Assembly: GCA_900539655.1 (NCBI GenBank)
Contig: UQCR01000129.1
Location: 1-17,439 of the forward strand
Source of the DNA: an uncultured Robinsoniella sp.
GTDB taxonomy: Bacteria > Bacillota > Clostridia > Lachnospirales > Lachnospiraceae
Direction: 5' to 3'
Length of the DNA stretch: 17,439 nucleotides
The stretch's first letter is position 1, and each line of letters opens with the position of its first letter. This document shows positions 15,979 to 17,439 of the stretch, in pieces. The notes under the pieces were generated by a model. That model saw only the letters and a program-made list of their open reading frames with translations, was not told the origin of the DNA and did not search any database. The position numbers and the translations under genes were made by a program.

Positions 15979-15993
15979 TTGCATTATGTTATG
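15979..15993. promoter_or_regulatory. Shared 15-base motif, copy 2 (GH3 operon)
   Basis: Plus strand TTGCATTATGTTATG, 13 of 15 bases identical to 7240-7254. It lies 42 bases upstream of the GH3 -10 and 25 bases upstream of the -35 of the divergent plus-strand promoter, so one bound protein could affect both. Confidence 0.4.
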
Positions 15994-16018
15994 GGGGGCT
16001 TTAATTTGCTCTGCATCA

Positions 16019-16047
16019 TTGACAATCACATATCTGAAGCCTATAAT
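16019..16047 (+). promoter_or_regulatory. Perfect consensus sigma-A promoter
   Basis: TTGACA (16019-16024), a 17-base spacer, and TATAAT (16042-16047): every base of both boxes matches consensus. Transcription should start near 16054 and give a leader of about 40 bases before the small membrane protein at 16095. Confidence 0.85.
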
Positions 16048-16094
16048 TATTTTATAAGTGATTATAACCCCATTCTGGCATTGGAGGGATCAAT

Positions 16095-16301
16095 ATGAAA
16101 AGTAAAGCCGGTAAAATTATTTTAAGCGTTACGACTTTTATACTTAGCTGCGTATCCGCCTTTATTGGCTGGCAGTTTATGGATACATTATCAGTTCCAT
16201 TTTGGATGCGCCTGGTTTGTGGTTTCTGCTTCAATATGCCGCCATTATTAATAATTACTATGATTACGACGATATTTCGCAAAGATGATGATGTTGACTA
16301 A
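16095..16301 (+). CDS. Small two-helix membrane protein, unknown function
   Basis: A 68-residue protein that I do not recognise. Two hydrophobic segments (about residues 6-28 and 37-58) are joined by a short loop, with a basic start (MKSKAGK) and a charged tail (FRKDDDVD). The positive-inside rule fits both ends in the cytoplasm. GGAGG lies 7 bases before the ATG, and a perfect consensus promoter lies upstream, so the gene is very probably expressed. It diverges from the GH3 operon and converges on the methyltransferase gene. An opposing minus-strand frame at 16282-16052 covers the same DNA but would run through the promoter, so it was set aside. Possible roles such as a regulator of a membrane complex or a small toxin are guesses only. 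Confidence 0.75.
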   Translation: MKSKAGKIILSVTTFILSCVSAFIGWQFMDTLSVPFWMRLVCGFCFNMPPLLIITMITTIFRKDDDVD

Positions 16302-16321
16302 ATAACATAAATTTTATTTAC

Positions 16322-16367
16322 AAAAAATTTTCGGCAACTACTGGAAATATATCCGGTAGCTGCCGAA
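16322..16367 (-). terminator. Rho-independent terminator after the methyltransferase gene
   Basis: Sixteen-base arms at 16330-16345 and 16352-16367 pair around a six-base loop, with one mismatch and one G-U on the minus-strand RNA. Four A residues and a run of six T follow (minus strand 16327-16322). It ends the methyltransferase transcript. On the plus strand the same stem lies 28 bases after the small protein's stop but lacks a T-run there. Confidence 0.8.
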
Positions 16368-16419
16368 GGTGCGTTTCAAAAGCGTCGGTAATTCATTTGC
16401 GACACGTTTTTCTGTTTCA

Positions 16420-17046
16420 TTATTGACTTTTTAACACTGCTGAAAACATAAAAGTTTTATAGTTTATCTTTTTCCAATCTTTAATCTGAAACCCATATCT
16501 CTGGAACAATGCCTTAATCTCTTTTTTATGCCAGATCTTTGCTTCCCCTGAATTACTGTATTTCATAAGCATGTTCAAGATGCTTGTAAATATTTTTCCC
16601 GGCAGTGTAGGATCACCAAGGATCACCGTACCATCCGGTTTTAGAACCCTCTTCATCTCAGCCACGGCTCTTTCCGCCCTGGGATAATGATGAAATGACG
16701 CGTTACAGATTATCAGATCAAACGACTGATCCTCATACGGCAGGTTTTCCGCATCCCCAACGCACAGATTTACATCATTTCCAAAGCGTTTCTTCGTCTC
16801 TTCTATCATTTTTTCTGAGATATCCAGTCCATAGTATCTGGCAGGTATCCGGCTTTTTAAAAGTTGTATGACATTTCCGTTTCCACATCCCAGATCCAGT
16901 ACACGTTCCGGTTTCAGCGCTTTCGACCTTTTAACAATTTCCTGATACATACAATGCACAAATTTCCCGTCATGGCTCTGGTCATAGTCCTTAGCTGTAC
17001 TGTTAAAATATTCTTTTGTCAATTCCTTACTGCTTTCTTTACGCAT
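16420..17046 (-). CDS. Class I SAM-dependent methyltransferase
   Basis: A 208-residue Methyltransf_11/UbiE-like protein. Motif I is VLDLGCGNGN at about 49-58, the acidic residue that binds the SAM ribose is D75 in YYGLDIS, GDAENLPY is at about 97-104, and LIICNASFHHYP at about 111-122. It transfers a methyl group from SAM to an unknown small molecule or lipid. The start at 17046 is chosen because AAGGAG lies 6 bases upstream; the longer frame to 17079 has no such site. It has its own terminator and probably its own transcript, so it need not belong to the glycan locus. Confidence 0.85.
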   Translation of the reverse strand: MRKESSKELTKEYFNSTAKDYDQSHDGKFVHCMYQEIVKRSKALKPERVLDLGCGNGNVIQLLKSRIPARYYGLDISEKMIEETKKRFGNDVNLCVGDAENLPYEDQSFDLIICNASFHHYPRAERAVAEMKRVLKPDGTVILGDPTLPGKIFTSILNMLMKYSNSGEAKIWHKKEIKALFQRYGFQIKDWKKINYKTFMFSAVLKSQ

Positions 17047-17125
17047 GATTTTCTCCTTTATTATATGATTATTAAGCATTTGCGTTGTTACCAGGCATCC
17101 ATATTTCTTGATTCTCTATCTCTAT

Positions 17126-17149
17126 TACGGATTTATATACGGATTTATC
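17126..17149. repeat. Tandem repeat of a 12-base unit
   Basis: TACGGATTTATA (17126-17137) is followed directly by TACGGATTTATC (17138-17149), 11 of 12 bases identical. It lies about 80 bases upstream of the methyltransferase start and may be part of its control region. Confidence 0.6.
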
Positions 17150-17223
17150 AATAATTTAATTTTTTCAACTTAATTTATTGAACATTATTCATTGACTCAT
17201 ATTCAATCAATAGGTATTTGATT

Positions 17224-17252
17224 GCCCTGCCTATTTTGGCAGGGCTGTTTTT
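17224..17252 (+). terminator. Strong plus-strand rho-independent terminator, no gene assigned
   Basis: GCCCTGCC (17224-17231), loop TATTTT, and GGCAGGGC (17238-17245) form a perfect eight-pair GC-rich stem followed by TGTTTTT. The structure is a standard terminator on the plus strand only. No plus-strand gene lies upstream, because the nearest gene there is the oppositely oriented methyltransferase. Confidence 0.85.
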
Positions 17253-17439
17253 GGTTGGAAGTAACATGTGAATTCAGAAGTTTTGCGGATAAATATTGCA
17301 TACTCTAGTACTACGGCGAACGTTTTATAGGGTTCTATTAAATGACTTATATTTGGGTTTAGCTGAGGAAGGACGCTTTGTGGTTGATAGGTAGTGTACG
17401 GAAAGATGGGGGTGGGAAACTGATATGGACTCCGTCAGC

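Larger units (their letters stand above)
17047..17439. other. Gene-poor right end
   Basis: This stretch has no supported gene. It holds the methyltransferase leader, a tandem 12-base repeat and a plus-strand terminator, described separately. I found no clear promoter for the methyltransferase. At the edge, two minus-strand frames are open for 26 and 37 codons before stops and could be the tail of a gene entering from the right, but neither resembles a family I know. Confidence 0.5.

Noticed and set aside
16052..16282. Minus-strand frame of 76 codons opposite the small membrane protein
   Set aside because: It has no clear ribosome site and its tail overlaps the start region of the plus-strand gene, which has both a strong ribosome site and a consensus promoter.
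16374..16425. Second terminator for the plus-strand small gene (GTCG/CGAC stem with TTTTT)
   Set aside because: The stem is only four to five pairs with a long loop and a bulge, too weak to support a terminator call.
16864..17154. Plus-strand frame of 96 codons
   Set aside because: It lies mostly antisense to the 5' part of the methyltransferase gene, and its product resembles no family I know; it is a shadow frame.

Overview
The window looks like chromosome of a Gram-positive Firmicute, most likely a gut-type Lachnospiraceae/Clostridia. The reasons are strong AGGAGG-type ribosome sites, moderate GC, sigma-A-like promoters, a YesM/YesN two-component pair, and an LplA/LplB/YtcP-type sugar importer. 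The genus is an inference; no rRNA or marker gene is present.

About 16 kb is one glycan-utilisation locus, all on the minus strand, so it reads from right to left. (1) An enzyme operon: GH3 beta-xylosidase/beta-glucosidase-like enzyme (15901-13550), a uroporphyrinogen-decarboxylase-like protein of unknown role (13546-12458), and a GH29 alpha-L-fucosidase (12444-10999). (2) A regulator cassette: YesN-type AraC response regulator (10761-9202) and YesM-type sensor kinase (9151-7334). (3) A transport and catabolism operon: two ABC permeases (7088-6162, 6150-5254), a substrate-binding lipoprotein (5191-3419), a GH52 beta-xylosidase (3366-1273), an iron-type alcohol dehydrogenase (1267-104), and the first 19 codons of another gene at the left edge (57 to the border).

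A likely working model: the lipoprotein and permeases import an oligosaccharide carrying xylose and fucose. No ATPase is encoded here, so a shared MsmX-type ATPase is presumably used. The GH3, GH29 and GH52 enzymes show no signal peptide and would cut it in the cytoplasm. The kinase has an extracellular sensor region and would drive YesN. A 15-base motif (TTGCATTnnGTTATG on the plus strand) occurs upstream of both the transporter operon and the GH3 operon, with a weaker copy upstream of yesN. It is a candidate operator linking the three units.

The right end differs. A plus-strand 68-residue membrane protein (16095-16301) is driven by a perfect TTGACA-N17-TATAAT promoter and diverges from the GH3 operon. 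A minus-strand SAM methyltransferase (17046-16420) follows, with its own terminator. The last ~390 bases hold a tandem 12-base repeat and a strong plus-strand terminator with no obvious gene feeding it. No tRNA, rRNA, CRISPR array or insertion sequence was recognised.
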